A stretch of 64,000 nucleotides of DNA from an uncultured Marinifilum sp. (GCF_963677195.1 NZ_OY781918.1:1848923-1912922), one strand, 5' to 3'; counted from the stretch's first letter, positions 1 to 8,931 are shown. Numbers and translations: made by a program. Notes: a model not told the origin generated them from the sequence alone.

Positions 1-727
1 ATAGATTTTCCTCACAAATTTTTTTCCCATAACCATTTTCTTGTCCCTGATAAATAGCTCGTGCTTTGTAAATGTATTTTTTAATTGGGCGAGAAATACT
101 ATCGGAAACAATGTAGGTAATAAGGATACTTATAAAAACAATTAATATAGAAATTATAGTAAACCAAAGTAAGGTTGCTTTGTGTTTTGCAGTTGCTTTT
201 TTATAACTCGATTTTGCATTTTTCTCTGAAAAATCAGTCATTACTTTTGTCTTCTGATTTAGCTTATTTAAATGCTTAGCAGCAATACCATCTACCATTT
301 TTTTAGCAGAGAGTTCTTTACCACTAACTTTTAGATCTATTATTTTGTTTCTAATTTCTTCCCATTCAATAAAAGTGTGATAGGCAATACCAACATCTCT
401 TTTATCTCCTAAAAAACGATTAAAAACGGTATCGAATTCATTAATTACTTTAAGGTGATATAAGTTAATTGTGTCTATTGCCTGATCGAATTCGTTTTGT
501 GTATTGGCAAGTAAAATATCCTTCATGGCACTTTCCATGATTTGAATATGTGTGTTAATATCTCGAACACTGTTACTAACAGTATAGGTGTGGGTGTAAA
601 TAAATTCTGATTCTTTACGAAGGTTTTTAACCTGAAAAATTGAGAGGACTAAAAATGATACCGTGAACAGTAAAATAAGTCCGAATCCAGCGAGTACTCG
701 AGTACGAAATTTTAACTTATTTAGCAT
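1..727 (-). CDS. Membrane sensor protein, N-terminal part (histidine kinase or chemoreceptor type), partial
   Basis: An open frame of 242 codons starts with ATG at 727 and runs off the left edge. It begins with a basic stretch followed by a hydrophobic helix (about residues 11-31), then about 150 mostly helical, polar residues, then a second hydrophobic helix (about 188-210) followed by SISRPIKK, the usual entry to a HAMP-like cytoplasmic segment. This TM, four-helix-bundle sensor, TM layout is that of 4HB_MCP or CHASE3-type sensors on histidine kinases or methyl-accepting proteins. The output domain lies outside the window, so kinase versus chemoreceptor cannot be decided. It is transcribed away from the rnf operon terminator and appears to have its own promoter in 728-878, where I could not see a clear -7 box. 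Confidence 0.7.
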   Translation of the reverse strand, partial: MLNKLKFRTRVLAGFGLILLFTVSFLVLSIFQVKNLRKESEFIYTHTYTVSNSVRDINTHIQIMESAMKDILLANTQNEFDQAIDTINLYHLKVINEFDTVFNRFLGDKRDVGIAYHTFIEWEEIRNKIIDLKVSGKELSAKKMVDGIAAKHLNKLNQKTKVMTDFSEKNAKSSYKKATAKHKATLLWFTIISILIVFISILITYIVSDSISRPIKKYIYKARAIYQGQENGYGKKICEENL

Positions 728-878
728 TTAGCTTCAACGTGTTATTTAGTGTATAAATAGTGGTTGGTTAGAGCCACATTGAGTTGCTTTCTCTCGTAAG
801 TTAATTATTCTTATGGATTTATACAAGATTTTTGATGAAGGGGTTATTAATGCTTATGTAGAGAAGTTTTTATACAAT

Positions 879-905
879 AAAAAAGGCGACTCTTTGCGAG
901 CCGCC
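879..905 (-). terminator. Rho-independent terminator of the rnf operon
   Basis: Read on the minus strand, an 8-bp GC-rich stem (one G-T pair) with a 5-base loop is followed directly by six T. It lies 28 bp past the rnfA stop codon, so it closes the rnf operon. Confidence 0.85.
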
Positions 906-933
906 ATATAAAATATAATAAATTGTTTTGGAT

Positions 934-1506
934 TTATACAATTCCAGAGAATCCCATAAAAGCCATAGCAAGTAGTCCGGCAACAATAAGAGCAGCAGGA
1001 GTTCCTTTAATACCTTTAGGAAGATCTATCATATCAAGATGTTCGCGTAATCCTGCAAATAGTACAAGTGCTAAACCAAAACCTATGGCAGTTGCTCCCG
1101 AGAATACAACAGCCTCAAGAAGGTTATAATCCTTCTGAATAGTCATAATGGCAACACCTAAAATTGCACAGTTTGTAGTTATTAATGGTAAAAATACACC
1201 TAATGCCTGATACAATGCAGGGCTTACTTTTTTAAGTATAATTTCAACCAACTGAACTAATGAGGCAATAATAAGGATGAAAGTAATGGTTTGCATGAAA
1301 CCAATTCCAAATGCATCCAAAATATATTTTTGAATTAAGTAGGTAACAATGGTTGCCAAAATCATTACAAAAGTAACAGCTCCAGTCATACCCACTGCGG
1401 TAGATACTTTTTTCGATACTCCAAGGAAAGGACAAATTCCAAGGAATTGCGCCAATACAACGTTGTTAACGAATATGGCAGATATAATTATAATAATATA
1501 TTCCAT
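934..1506 (-). CDS. rnfA: Electron transport complex subunit RnfA
   Basis: RnfA is one of two homologous six-helix integral membrane subunits of the Rnf complex, which couples ferredoxin:NAD+ electron transfer to Na+ or H+ movement. The 190-residue product is almost entirely hydrophobic and carries the family pattern [19 protein letters not shown] near the N terminus and TTNCAILG in the middle; the Cys in each half belongs to the pair of half-helices that bind a [2Fe-2S] cluster in Rnf/Nqr structures. Length matches the family (about 190). It is the last gene of the operon, 12 bp after rnfE and just before a strong terminator. Confidence 0.95.
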   Translation of the reverse strand: MEYIIIIISAIFVNNVVLAQFLGICPFLGVSKKVSTAVGMTGAVTFVMILATIVTYLIQKYILDAFGIGFMQTITFILIIASLVQLVEIILKKVSPALYQALGVFLPLITTNCAILGVAIMTIQKDYNLLEAVVFSGATAIGFGLALVLFAGLREHLDMIDLPKGIKGTPAALIVAGLLAMAFMGFSGIV

Positions 1507-1518
1507 GATAATTTCTCT

Positions 1519-2103
1519 TTATGCTTTTCTTAATCGGTTAATAATTGCAATAAGATAGCCCAATGCTAAGAAAGCTCCCGGAGCTAATACGAATACCAAC
1601 ATTCCGTAAGTATCGCTAAAAATAGAGATGCCAAATACTTTTCCGCTTCCTAGAAGTTCTCTTACCGATCCTAAAATGGTTAATGCCATAGCAAATCCTA
1701 ATCCCATTCCAGCACCATCAATAATAGATGGAATTACTTTGTTTTTAGATGCAAATGCTTCGGCGCGGCCCAATACAACACAGTTTACAACAATAAGAGG
1801 TATAAATACACCCAATTGAGCGTGTAATGCAGGAACGTAGCCAGCCATAACCAAATCAACCATGGTTACAAATGATGCTATAATTACAATAAATGAAGGA
1901 ATTTTTACTTTGTCGGGAATTTGATTGCTTACTAAAGAAATTACCATGTTCGACATGATTAATACAAAGGTAGTTGCCAATCCCATTCCTAAACCGTTAA
2001 TGGCAGAAGAGGTTACTCCAAGAGTAGGACACATTCCCAGCAATAGTACAAATACTGCATTTTCTTTAAAAAAACCTTTGGTGAAATTTTGCATGTTAGT
2101 CAT
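1519..2103 (-). CDS. rnfE: Electron transport complex subunit RnfE
   Basis: RnfE is the inverted-topology partner of RnfA in the membrane core of the Rnf complex. The 194-residue product starts NFTKGFFKENAVFVLLLGMC-P-x-LGVT and contains VVNCVVLGRAEAFASKN, both hallmarks of RnfE/NqrD; Cys residues sit in the two half-helices as in RnfA. Several hydrophobic helices span the rest. Its start overlaps the end of rnfG by 8 bp, so the two are probably translationally coupled. Family length is usually 195-230 residues, so this is a short but complete form. Confidence 0.94.
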   Translation of the reverse strand: MTNMQNFTKGFFKENAVFVLLLGMCPTLGVTSSAINGLGMGLATTFVLIMSNMVISLVSNQIPDKVKIPSFIVIIASFVTMVDLVMAGYVPALHAQLGVFIPLIVVNCVVLGRAEAFASKNKVIPSIIDGAGMGLGFAMALTILGSVRELLGSGKVFGISIFSDTYGMLVFVLAPGAFLALGYLIAIINRLRKA

Positions 2104-2713
2104 TAGTGCTTCCTCCTTCTTTTTGATTTTTCATGTACTCGTTATATGCAGTTTGTACAGCATCTAAAAAAGCTCTGGAACTAATTGTTGCAGCAGTAAT
2201 GGCATCAATATCGCCGCCATCTTTACTTACTGTGAAATTTACTTTACCAGGATTTTTATTGATAACGCTGGACTTAGCTTTGGCAGGATCTGTAGGTTTA
2301 AACCAATCAGCCATTTTTGTTCCTAAGCCTGGAGTTTCCTTGTGTTCTAGTACAGAATAGTTGTTAATGGTACCGTCGGGTTTTAAACCAACCATAAGCC
2401 AAACGTATCCTGAAAAACCATTGGTAGTAAATGTTTTTACTGCTGTTCCTACCAATTCGTTTGCTTTCTTAGCTGGATAAAATTCTATTTTATCTCCGCT
2501 AGGCATTTCAACAGAATACATTTCCTCACTAGGATTGTTATCGAAATCAGGAACTACTTCTTTAATTGCTTTTAATTTTTTTGCAAGCTTAGCTGCTGCA
2601 ATTGGCTCTTTGGTTAACTCGTAAAGTCCACCTAAGGCTGCCGAGGCTACAAGTGTTACAATAAATAACACCAGAACCATATTTATAAATGTCGATTCTT
2701 TTTTACCAGCCAT
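2096..2713 (-). CDS. rnfG: Electron transport complex subunit RnfG (covalent flavoprotein)
   Basis: RnfG has a single N-terminal membrane helix (about residues 10-30) and a periplasmic FMN-binding domain in which FMN is attached to Thr through a phosphoester bond. Here the attachment motif reads DAITAATISSRAF, with Thr176 the predicted site. Most family members have a Gly in the SGAT/TGAT core, so TAAT is a mild variant. The segment ETPGLGTKM before it is also typical. Length of 205 residues fits the family. It begins 2 bp after rnfD and overlaps rnfE, consistent with one transcript. An ApbE-type flavin transferase is needed for maturation and is not encoded in this window. Confidence 0.94.
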   Translation of the reverse strand: MAGKKESTFINMVLVLFIVTLVASAALGGLYELTKEPIAAAKLAKKLKAIKEVVPDFDNNPSEEMYSVEMPSGDKIEFYPAKKANELVGTAVKTFTTNGFSGYVWLMVGLKPDGTINNYSVLEHKETPGLGTKMADWFKPTDPAKAKSSVINKNPGKVNFTVSKDGGDIDAITAATISSRAFLDAVQTAYNEYMKNQKEGGSTND

Positions 2714-2715
2714 GA

Positions 2716-3711
2716 TTATTTCCTTTTTTCGCCGAAACGCTTAGGTTTAACATACACATTAATAAGTGGAACAAATGCATTCATAATAAGAATGGCAAAT
2801 GAAACTCCTTCTGGATAAGCTCCAAATACACGAATTACAACGGTTAGTATACCAATACCTATACCGTAAATAATCATTCCTTTGTTCGACATTGGTGAGG
2901 TTACATAGTCGGTAGCCATAAAAATAGCTCCTAAAAGTAAACCTCCAGTTAAAATGTGGAATAAAGGACCTGCATAAGCTTCTGGGTTAGCTAAATGAAG
3001 AATACCACTAAACACAGCAACGGTTCCAAGAACAGCCACAGGAATATGCCAGGTAATAATTTTTCGAATCAGCATAAAAGCTAAACCTAAAATCAAAGCT
3101 ACACCTGCAATTTCTCCCATCGATCCGCCCATGTTTCCCATAAACATGTCCATATTCGAAGGAATTTTATCCATTAAGCTACTTAAAGAATCTCCTTTTT
3201 TTAATCCTTCTTTAATAATCGCAAGAGGAGTGGCTCCTGTTTCTACATCGATATATCCGGTTGACAAACCTAAAGATTTTGGCCAACTGGTCATTTGTAC
3301 CGGAAAAGAGATTAAAAGGAATACACGACCAACCAAAGCTGGGTTGAATACATTGTTTCCTAATCCTCCAAATGTCATTTTACCAATTCCGATAGCTACT
3401 AATGCGCCAATCATAATGATCCATACAGGAAGGTTTGAAGGAACATTAAAGGCTAAAAGAATTCCAGTAATTAATGCAGAACCATCGGTAATTGTTGGTA
3501 CTGTTTTTAAAAGATATTTCGAAATTAAAAATTCGAATAAGTAACATGATGCAACGGCGGTTAGGGTTACCACAAGGGCTCCCAAACCAAAGTAAAAGAA
3601 CGAAAACAGTAGCGCCGGAAGCATCGCAAATACCACACCATACATGTTTTTTTGTATGGAATCCCCACTATGAACGTGTGGAGATGGAGCGACAAGTACT
3701 TTGGTGTTCAT
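2716..3711 (-). CDS. rnfD: Electron transport complex subunit RnfD
   Basis: RnfD is the large multi-helix membrane subunit that carries covalent FMN and is thought to help form the ion path. The 331-residue product begins with the conserved VAPSPHVHSGDSIQKNM and contains FNPALVGRVFLL. The flavinylation motif is ETGATPLA, with Thr161 as the predicted FMN site. About nine hydrophobic segments are visible. The gene starts 90 bp after rnfC, the only sizeable gap inside this operon, and that gap contains a partly palindromic AT-rich repeat. The tail ends in basic residues (KPKRFGEKRK). Confidence 0.95.
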   Translation of the reverse strand: MNTKVLVAPSPHVHSGDSIQKNMYGVVFAMLPALLFSFFYFGLGALVVTLTAVASCYLFEFLISKYLLKTVPTITDGSALITGILLAFNVPSNLPVWIIMIGALVAIGIGKMTFGGLGNNVFNPALVGRVFLLISFPVQMTSWPKSLGLSTGYIDVETGATPLAIIKEGLKKGDSLSSLMDKIPSNMDMFMGNMGGSMGEIAGVALILGLAFMLIRKIITWHIPVAVLGTVAVFSGILHLANPEAYAGPLFHILTGGLLLGAIFMATDYVTSPMSNKGMIIYGIGIGILTVVIRVFGAYPEGVSFAILIMNAFVPLINVYVKPKRFGEKRK

Positions 3712-3801
3712 ATCTATTTGTAAATTAGTTTATTTGTAAATGAGTGAATGAGTTTTTAAGGAAAAAAAGTTTTCTAATTCCTAACTCATCATTCCTAATT
3801 G
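3712..3801. repeat. AT-rich imperfect palindrome between rnfC and rnfD
   Basis: The 90-bp gap contains two arms of the type GAATGAGT...AAGGAA and TTCCTAACTCATCATTC, inverted and separated by an A-rich loop, plus a short direct repeat of ATTCCTAA. There is no open frame. It could be a small intergenic repeat, an mRNA processing or attenuation hairpin, or chance AT-rich structure. Confidence 0.35.
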
Positions 3802-5130
3802 TTATTTTCTTGCTCTCATAATTTGTCCTACTTTTCCTTTTCCTAATCGGATATAATCCAAAAGAGGACGGTTTGCAGGGCAGGTAAAACTACACGAGCC
3901 ACATTCGATACAATCCATAACTGCATCTTTTTCTAAGCGCTCATAATCTTTTTTCTCGGCACAAACCATAAGTAAGTAAGGCTCTAATCCCATAGGACAT
4001 ACAGAAACACACTTACCGCAACGGATACACGATTTAATATCCTTACGAGCAGTATCTTCACTTGCTAAAAGCAATAAACCCGAGCTTCCTTTTGTTAACG
4101 GAACTTCAACACTGGTTAGGGCTTTTCCCATCATTGGTCCACCGCCAATAATTTTAGCTGTGTCTTCAGGTAAACCGCCAGCAGCGTTAATTAAATCATT
4201 AACAGGAGTTCCAATTCTAAATTTATAGTTTGAAGGATTTTTTAAAGATTTACCTGTTATGGTAGCAACGCGTTCGAAAAGAGGTTTGTTTTTTTGAACA
4301 GCTTCGTAAACGGCAAGTGCCGATCCAACATTCTGAACTACGGCACCAACTTCGATAGGAAGAGCTCCCGAAGGAATTTCTCGTTTAATGGTTGCTGCAA
4401 TTAATTGCTTTTCACCACCCTGAGGGTATTGTGTTTTTAACGGGCAAACTTCTATTCCTTTATAATTAGCTGCTAATTTTGTTAGATGGGCAATTGCATC
4501 AGGTTTGTTGTTTTCAATACCAATAATGGCTCTGTTTACATCTAATGATTTCATTAGTATCTGAGTTCCAACCATTACTTCGTCGCCTTTTTCCAACATT
4601 ACACGGTGGTCGGAGGTTAGGTATGGTTCGCACTCAACAGCATTAATAATTAGAACTTCGGCAGTTTTTCCCGGAGGAACAGAAAGTTTAACGTGTGCAG
4701 GGAAGGTAGCACCACCTAAACCTACAATACCGGCTTCGGCAATTTTTTTTACTATTTCTTCCTTGCTTGCGCTGATTTCTTTAACCAAGTCTTCACTTTG
4801 GTCGATGTCTTCCATCCATTCATCGCCTTCAACTTTTATAATGATTGCTTTGCGGCGAAAACCACTGGCATCCATAACATCGTCAATTTTGAAAACTTTA
4901 CCGGATACCGAAGAGTGTATGTTTGCAGATACAAAGCCTGATGATTTGGCAATTAACTGACCTACTTTTACTTCATCGTTTTTCTTAACAATTGGAGTTG
5001 CTGGTGCTCCAATGTGTTGAGATATTGGAATGCTTACCATTTGGGGTATTGGCAATACCTGGATTGCGCTATTGGCTGATAATTTGTTTTCAGCTGGGTG
5101 AATACCTCCTATAGAAAATGTTTTTAACAC
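3802..5130 (-). CDS. rnfC: Electron transport complex subunit RnfC
   Basis: RnfC is the peripheral cytoplasmic subunit that interacts with NAD(H) and FMN and relays electrons through two [4Fe-4S] clusters. The 442-residue product starts FSIGGIHPAENKLSA (family GGxHPxxxK), has the glycine-rich nucleotide-site region GIVGLGGATFPAHVKL and the later GGGPMMGK, and ends with two ferredoxin-type motifs, CIRCGKCVSVCP and CIECGSCSFTCP. Length is typical for the short form; the long Ala/Lys-rich C-terminal tail of some proteobacterial RnfC proteins is absent. The start lies 15 bp after the rnfB stop. Confidence 0.95.
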   Translation of the reverse strand: MLKTFSIGGIHPAENKLSANSAIQVLPIPQMVSIPISQHIGAPATPIVKKNDEVKVGQLIAKSSGFVSANIHSSVSGKVFKIDDVMDASGFRRKAIIIKVEGDEWMEDIDQSEDLVKEISASKEEIVKKIAEAGIVGLGGATFPAHVKLSVPPGKTAEVLIINAVECEPYLTSDHRVMLEKGDEVMVGTQILMKSLDVNRAIIGIENNKPDAIAHLTKLAANYKGIEVCPLKTQYPQGGEKQLIAATIKREIPSGALPIEVGAVVQNVGSALAVYEAVQKNKPLFERVATITGKSLKNPSNYKFRIGTPVNDLINAAGGLPEDTAKIIGGGPMMGKALTSVEVPLTKGSSGLLLLASEDTARKDIKSCIRCGKCVSVCPMGLEPYLLMVCAEKKDYERLEKDAVMDCIECGSCSFTCPANRPLLDYIRLGKGKVGQIMRARK

Positions 5131-5145
5131 TGATTATCCTCCTAT

Positions 5146-6096
5146 TTATTTGTTATCAGTAGTTTCGTCTTTAGCTTTTGGCTCTTCTTTTACTTTTGGA
5201 GCCTCTTCTGTTTTTGCTTTAGGAGCGGCAACAGGCTTTACTGTTTTGGCAGTAGGTTTGTCTGCTGGCTTTTCCTTACGAGGTGGAAAATTCAACTCGT
5301 GAATTGCATGAGTAGGACAAACAGCAACACATTTTCTACACAATTTACATTTGTTGTAGTCAATATAAGCCAAGTTGTTTTCAATAGTAATTGCATCGAA
5401 AGGACATTCTTTCGCACATTTACCACAACCAATACAAGCAGTAGAACATGCTTTTTTAGCAACACCACCTTTATCCTGGTTTACACAGGAAACAAAAATA
5501 CGGCGGCTTTTAGGTCCTTTTTTACGAAGCTCAATAATGTTATTAGGGCAAGCCTTAACACAGGCACCACACGAAACACAATTGTCTTCAATTACTACTG
5601 GAAGCCCTGTTTTTTCATCCATATACATGGCATCGAAATTACAAGCTTCAACGCATTCTCCTAATCCTAAACATCCATATTGGCAACCAGTTTCTCCACT
5701 ATAAAGTGAAGCGGCAATAGAACAAGAACTTGCTCCATCATAATGGTTGGTTCTAGGACGGTTTTCGCAGGTTCCGTTACAACGAACAACTGCAACAGTA
5801 GGTTCTGATGCTTTAATTTCGTGACCTAAAATGGCCCCTACTTTTGACATAACTGCTGCTCCACCAACTGGGCAGTTCATTTTAGAAATGTCATCGGCTT
5901 TAACCAGTGCTTCGGCAAAACCTCTACATCCGGGATAACCACATCCACCGCAATTTGCGGCAGGTAATGCTTCTTCTACCTCGTCGATTCGAGGATCTTC
6001 GTACACTTTGAATTTTTGGGCTACAAAATACAGTATAACTGCAGCAGTAACGCCAATCGCACACAAAGCCAGAATAGTGATAGCTATAATGCTCAT
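5146..6096 (-). CDS. rnfB: Electron transport complex subunit RnfB (polyferredoxin)
   Basis: RnfB receives electrons from reduced ferredoxin at the cytoplasmic face. The 316-residue product has one N-terminal membrane helix, then the RnfB [4Fe-4S] domain (ANCGGCGYPGCRGFAEAL with a downstream NCPVGG), then further Cys-rich motifs: CVSCGACVKACP, CIGCGKCAKECP and CKLCRKCVAVCP, with extra Cys residues between about 105 and 160. The last 50 residues are a charged Lys/Pro/Ala/Glu linker, low in complexity, of a kind often seen in this subunit. It follows the RseC-like gene by 4 bp and precedes rnfC by 15 bp. Confidence 0.95.
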   Translation of the reverse strand: MSIIAITILALCAIGVTAAVILYFVAQKFKVYEDPRIDEVEEALPAANCGGCGYPGCRGFAEALVKADDISKMNCPVGGAAVMSKVGAILGHEIKASEPTVAVVRCNGTCENRPRTNHYDGASSCSIAASLYSGETGCQYGCLGLGECVEACNFDAMYMDEKTGLPVVIEDNCVSCGACVKACPNNIIELRKKGPKSRRIFVSCVNQDKGGVAKKACSTACIGCGKCAKECPFDAITIENNLAYIDYNKCKLCRKCVAVCPTHAIHELNFPPRKEKPADKPTAKTVKPVAAPKAKTEEAPKVKEEPKAKDETTDNK

Positions 6097-6100
6097 AGTA

Positions 6101-6529
6101 TTAAATATTTACGATTTTTTCGATAGTAAATGAAAATGTTTTCTTTAAGTTTCCTTTAAAAAAGGACAGAGTGATATAATAAGGAACTAAAATTGCAACA
6201 GCTACAATTCCACTTATTAATTCGTTATTGGTAATGGCAGTAGTTATAAAAAGTGTGATAAGTATTAGTATAAATGGTAATACATAGGCCAAAAACATTG
6301 CCAACCAACCCAATGATTCCTGATAGCTTAATTTTACTTTTTCTCCAACAGTAAATCTATTAGTGTAATCAACAACATCAATTGATTTTTCCTTCATGTC
6401 AGCCATAGAGCAAGCTCCTTTTGCATGGCAACCAGCACAAGCCGAAACATTTATAATTCCTACTTTAATCTTACTATCTTTAATTTCAATAATAGTTCCC
6501 TCGTGATCAATTTTTTTGGGATTACTCAT
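6101..6529 (-). CDS. RseC/MucC-like SoxR-reducing system protein
   Basis: The 142-residue product has an N-terminal soluble domain with three closely spaced Cys (C31, C34, C40; motif CAGCHAKGAC) followed by two hydrophobic helices (about 75-96 and 103-123) and a basic C-terminal end. This is the RseC/MucC family layout. In proteobacteria RseC works with the Rnf-like Rsx complex to keep SoxR reduced; in Bacteroidota the gene commonly leads the rnf operon, as here. The Cys cluster could bind an Fe-S centre that exchanges electrons with RnfB, which is inference. It is the first gene of the operon, behind a candidate -7 box at 6615-6622. Confidence 0.88.
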   Translation of the reverse strand: MSNPKKIDHEGTIIEIKDSKIKVGIINVSACAGCHAKGACSMADMKEKSIDVVDYTNRFTVGEKVKLSYQESLGWLAMFLAYVLPFILILITLFITTAITNNELISGIVAVAILVPYYITLSFFKGNLKKTFSFTIEKIVNI

Positions 6530-6614
6530 TTTTTACCCCCTTTTTAGTGTTTTAATGTGCTTAAATATCAGACTTTCAAATATTTCAAGAGTGATTATAT
6601 TTAACACAACGGAA

Positions 6615-6622
6615 CAAAAATA
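6615..6622 (-). promoter_or_regulatory. Candidate -7 box of the rseC-rnf operon
   Basis: TATTTTTG on the minus strand matches the Bacteroidota TAnnTTTG element. It would start transcription about 80 bp before the RseC-like start codon. No clear TTTG -33 element is present at the usual distance, so support is moderate. Confidence 0.4.
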
Positions 6623-6721
6623 ATACTTTAGGGCACATTATATTCTGGCTAAAGTCTATTTATAGTGTGTTTAAATAGAGCGACTTCCTTACTTTTGCAA
6701 ACTAGAGATTACAATTTTGTT

Positions 6722-6744
6722 CTATCTGTATTTGTTACAGATAG
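6722..6744. promoter_or_regulatory. Perfect 9-bp inverted repeat, possible operator
   Basis: Arms CTATCTGTA and TACAGATAG flank a 5-base loop. There is no T-run, and it lies upstream of both divergent genes, which makes an operator likelier than a terminator. It is about 100 bp upstream of the candidate rnf -7 box. Confidence 0.4.
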
Positions 6745-7012
6745 TTTGGGCAATTCAAGAAAAAAATCGCTAATTTCTCTTATTTTCGCAATCGAAGTAA
6801 TTTAGATACATTATAAATAAATAGAGTGTATTCGTATAAAGTAAATTTTATTTGCGGGTTTATTTATACAGACTAAATTTTATTTAACTTCATATCCATT
6901 ATTGATATAATAAGGCTTTTGTTTAGGTATTACATAATTGCTTAATATCTTAAATAAGCTACTAATATAATTTAGAGTACTATTATATTATTTATTTTAA
7001 CCATTAGAAATT

Positions 7013-7480
7013 ATGAAGAAAATTTTGTTGCTAAGTTTATTATTGCTGCCAACTTTATTAATGGCAAAATCACAAAAATTACAATCTTTTGAGTCTGTTA
7101 TGGATGCTTTAAAGCAAGGCAATACCGTACATGCTGTGTTTTATTACAAAGATTGCCAGTTAATAAGCAATAATGAAATTGAAGAAGAAAGTGTTGATGC
7201 CATTGGAGGTATGAAAATTGATACCTGGGAATATTTTGCCAAAGGATCGGTTCGTAATAAAGAAGCTTTTGTAGTTTCTTCTACATCGAAATTAATAGCT
7301 AACCCAATAGGAGATGGTTATGTGTATAATTACGTAAAAATTAAAATAAAAGAGTCGGGAGAGGTTAAGATTACTGCAAATTATATCGATTCGGTAACGC
7401 ACGAAGAAACGATGTTCGAGAATTTTTTCACCAAAATAAATAATGGTGAAGATGGTGCAGCCCATTTTTTTGTTAATTAA
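7013..7480 (+). CDS. VirK-like secreted protein
   Basis: The 155-residue product has a clear signal peptide (about residues 1-18, ending LLMA-KSQ). The mature part starts with LQSFESVMDALKQGNTVHAVFYYKDCQL, which resembles the start of the VirK family (Agrobacterium VirK and relatives), where a short helix is followed by a strand and a Cys. The remainder alternates polar and hydrophobic residues as in a small beta-rich domain. VirK function is poorly known. It stands alone, divergent from the rnf operon, and ends at a strong bidirectional terminator. The family call comes from pattern memory only. Confidence 0.6.
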   Translation: MKKILLLSLLLLPTLLMAKSQKLQSFESVMDALKQGNTVHAVFYYKDCQLISNNEIEEESVDAIGGMKIDTWEYFAKGSVRNKEAFVVSSTSKLIANPIGDGYVYNYVKIKIKESGEVKITANYIDSVTHEETMFENFFTKINNGEDGAAHFFVN

Positions 7481-7490
7481 TTTCGCTAAT

Positions 7491-7536
7491 AAACTATAAA
7501 GCGGGAAATGAAATGTCATTTCCCGCTTTATAGTTT
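7491..7536. terminator. Bidirectional terminator, perfect 21-bp stem
   Basis: A perfect 21-bp inverted repeat with a 4-base loop and a GC-rich centre (GCGGGAAATGA) sits between the convergent VirK-like and outer-membrane genes. A-rich and T-rich outer arms allow it to work in both directions. Confidence 0.9.
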
Positions 7537-7548
7537 ATTGGTTTAAGT

Positions 7549-8931
7549 TTAAAATTCGAATCTTAAAGCTATATAAGGCATTACCGAATTATCAGCTTTG
7601 TATTCTCCAGAGTCTTGTTTACTCCAGGTCCATCGGTAATCTATTCCTGTAGCCAAAATTGGACTTATTTTATAGGCAAAACGCATTAAAGCTAGAGAGT
7701 TTTCGTCGAATTCAAAGGCATCACTAAAATCTACTAAATTACCTTTTGTATAGTATCCTTCAATAATAATTTTATCGAATAGGTCCTTAGTGCGAAGGTT
7801 TAACTGCATATTTGCAGGAGTTTCTTCGCTTACATTATCGGGTAATAGCAAATTACCTCCAATTAGTATTTTATCCATTAAGGAAGCTGTTAGTGAGCCA
7901 TATATGCCTTGTTTGTTTTTAGCATCGCCTAAGGCTAGTATTTTTGCATCTTTATTTATTTCGTAATGGGCATCGAAAAACTGAGGTAAATAGTTATCGG
8001 TGTACCAAAGTCTTTCAAGTCTTGAGTTTAAGCGAAAAAAATTACCTACTACATTCATATTGGCATTAAGTCCAAGTCCCATTCCTTTACCCGCTCCATA
8101 TCCTTGAGTTGGTGGTATTGACTGATGGTATTTTATCAAAGAATCGGATTTTACTTTGGATAATTTGCTAAAATGAGCATATCCGGTAAGATTAATAAAA
8201 CTGGAGTTGATAAGTGTAATTCCCATATCAAAGCCATAGGCATTAATACCATCAGAAAGAAATTCATTTTTACCTGTATTGTCGCCAAAACGGTCTGTTC
8301 TGTCCTTATCTGTAATATAGGTAAAACCAAAATCAAGAGTTTTAATAACTGGAATGTTGCTGGTGCCAAACGGACGAACGTAAGGGCGAATGGCAAAGAG
8401 GTTGAACGATTCGGTATTAAAATCGCTGTAAAGACCTTCAATACCAATTACCTTTTTAATTACAATGTCGTAGCTTAAGCCTACTTTACGTTTTTCGAAA
8501 CTAGGAGAGTTGTTGTAGTTGTTTAACAAGCTCCCATATCCAATTCTTTCTCCGCGCAGTTGTCCTACTTTTAAATAAACAGGATCTTGTTTTTTGCGAC
8601 CGTAGCGAACATAGCTTATTAAGCGAAGTATTCCCGAGCCACTTTTAAGTTCATCGCTATAGAATTTTCCATTTTCCAGATTAAAATAAACAGGAATATC
8701 AAAGCCAACACCTACTTTTCCAAGGTTTAGTTCTGGCTGTAAACGTGCTCCGGCATAATTTTCTCCGCCAATTCGGGCAAAAGCAAATGCCCCTGTAAAC
8801 AGACTAATAGAATCGGTATTTAGGTTTTCAAAAGAGTTATCAAAATTGTAAAAATAATTATCTTCTTGTGCGTAAATAGTTCCTTTGTAAAGAAATAAAC
8901 ACATTAAAGTTAGTAGTAGTATTCGTTTCAT
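7549..8931 (-). CDS. Outer-membrane beta-barrel protein, porin-like
   Basis: The 460-residue product has a signal peptide (about 1-21, ending IYA-QED) and then a succession of short amphipathic strands with many Tyr, Phe, Asn and Gly, ending in IALRFEF, a terminal-Phe barrel signature recognised by the BAM machinery. Charged turns such as TDKDRTDRFGDN are typical of barrel loops. No plug or TonB box is evident, and there is no SusD-type partner, so it is not a TonB-dependent receptor. I do not recognise the exact family. It is monocistronic between two intergenic regions. Confidence 0.7.
   Translation of the reverse strand: MKRILLLTLMCLFLYKGTIYAQEDNYFYNFDNSFENLNTDSISLFTGAFAFARIGGENYAGARLQPELNLGKVGVGFDIPVYFNLENGKFYSDELKSGSGILRLISYVRYGRKKQDPVYLKVGQLRGERIGYGSLLNNYNNSPSFEKRKVGLSYDIVIKKVIGIEGLYSDFNTESFNLFAIRPYVRPFGTSNIPVIKTLDFGFTYITDKDRTDRFGDNTGKNEFLSDGINAYGFDMGITLINSSFINLTGYAHFSKLSKVKSDSLIKYHQSIPPTQGYGAGKGMGLGLNANMNVVGNFFRLNSRLERLWYTDNYLPQFFDAHYEINKDAKILALGDAKNKQGIYGSLTASLMDKILIGGNLLLPDNVSEETPANMQLNLRTKDLFDKIIIEGYYTKGNLVDFSDAFEFDENSLALMRFAYKISPILATGIDYRWTWSKQDSGEYKADNSVMPYIALRFEF

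Larger units (their letters stand above)
6530..7012. other. Divergent intergenic region between the rnf operon and the VirK-like gene
   Basis: This 483-bp stretch has no convincing open frame and is very AT-rich. It should hold two divergent promoters. On the minus strand TATTTTTG at 6622-6615 is a candidate -7 box for the rnf operon. A perfect 9-bp inverted repeat with a 5-base loop lies at 6722-6744. No good promoter box was found close to the plus-strand gene at 7013. Confidence 0.5.

Noticed and set aside
813..911. A 32-codon plus-strand frame upstream of rnfA starting MDLYKIFDEG
   Set aside because: It runs through the rnf operon terminator hairpin and has no promoter or homolog; chance frame.
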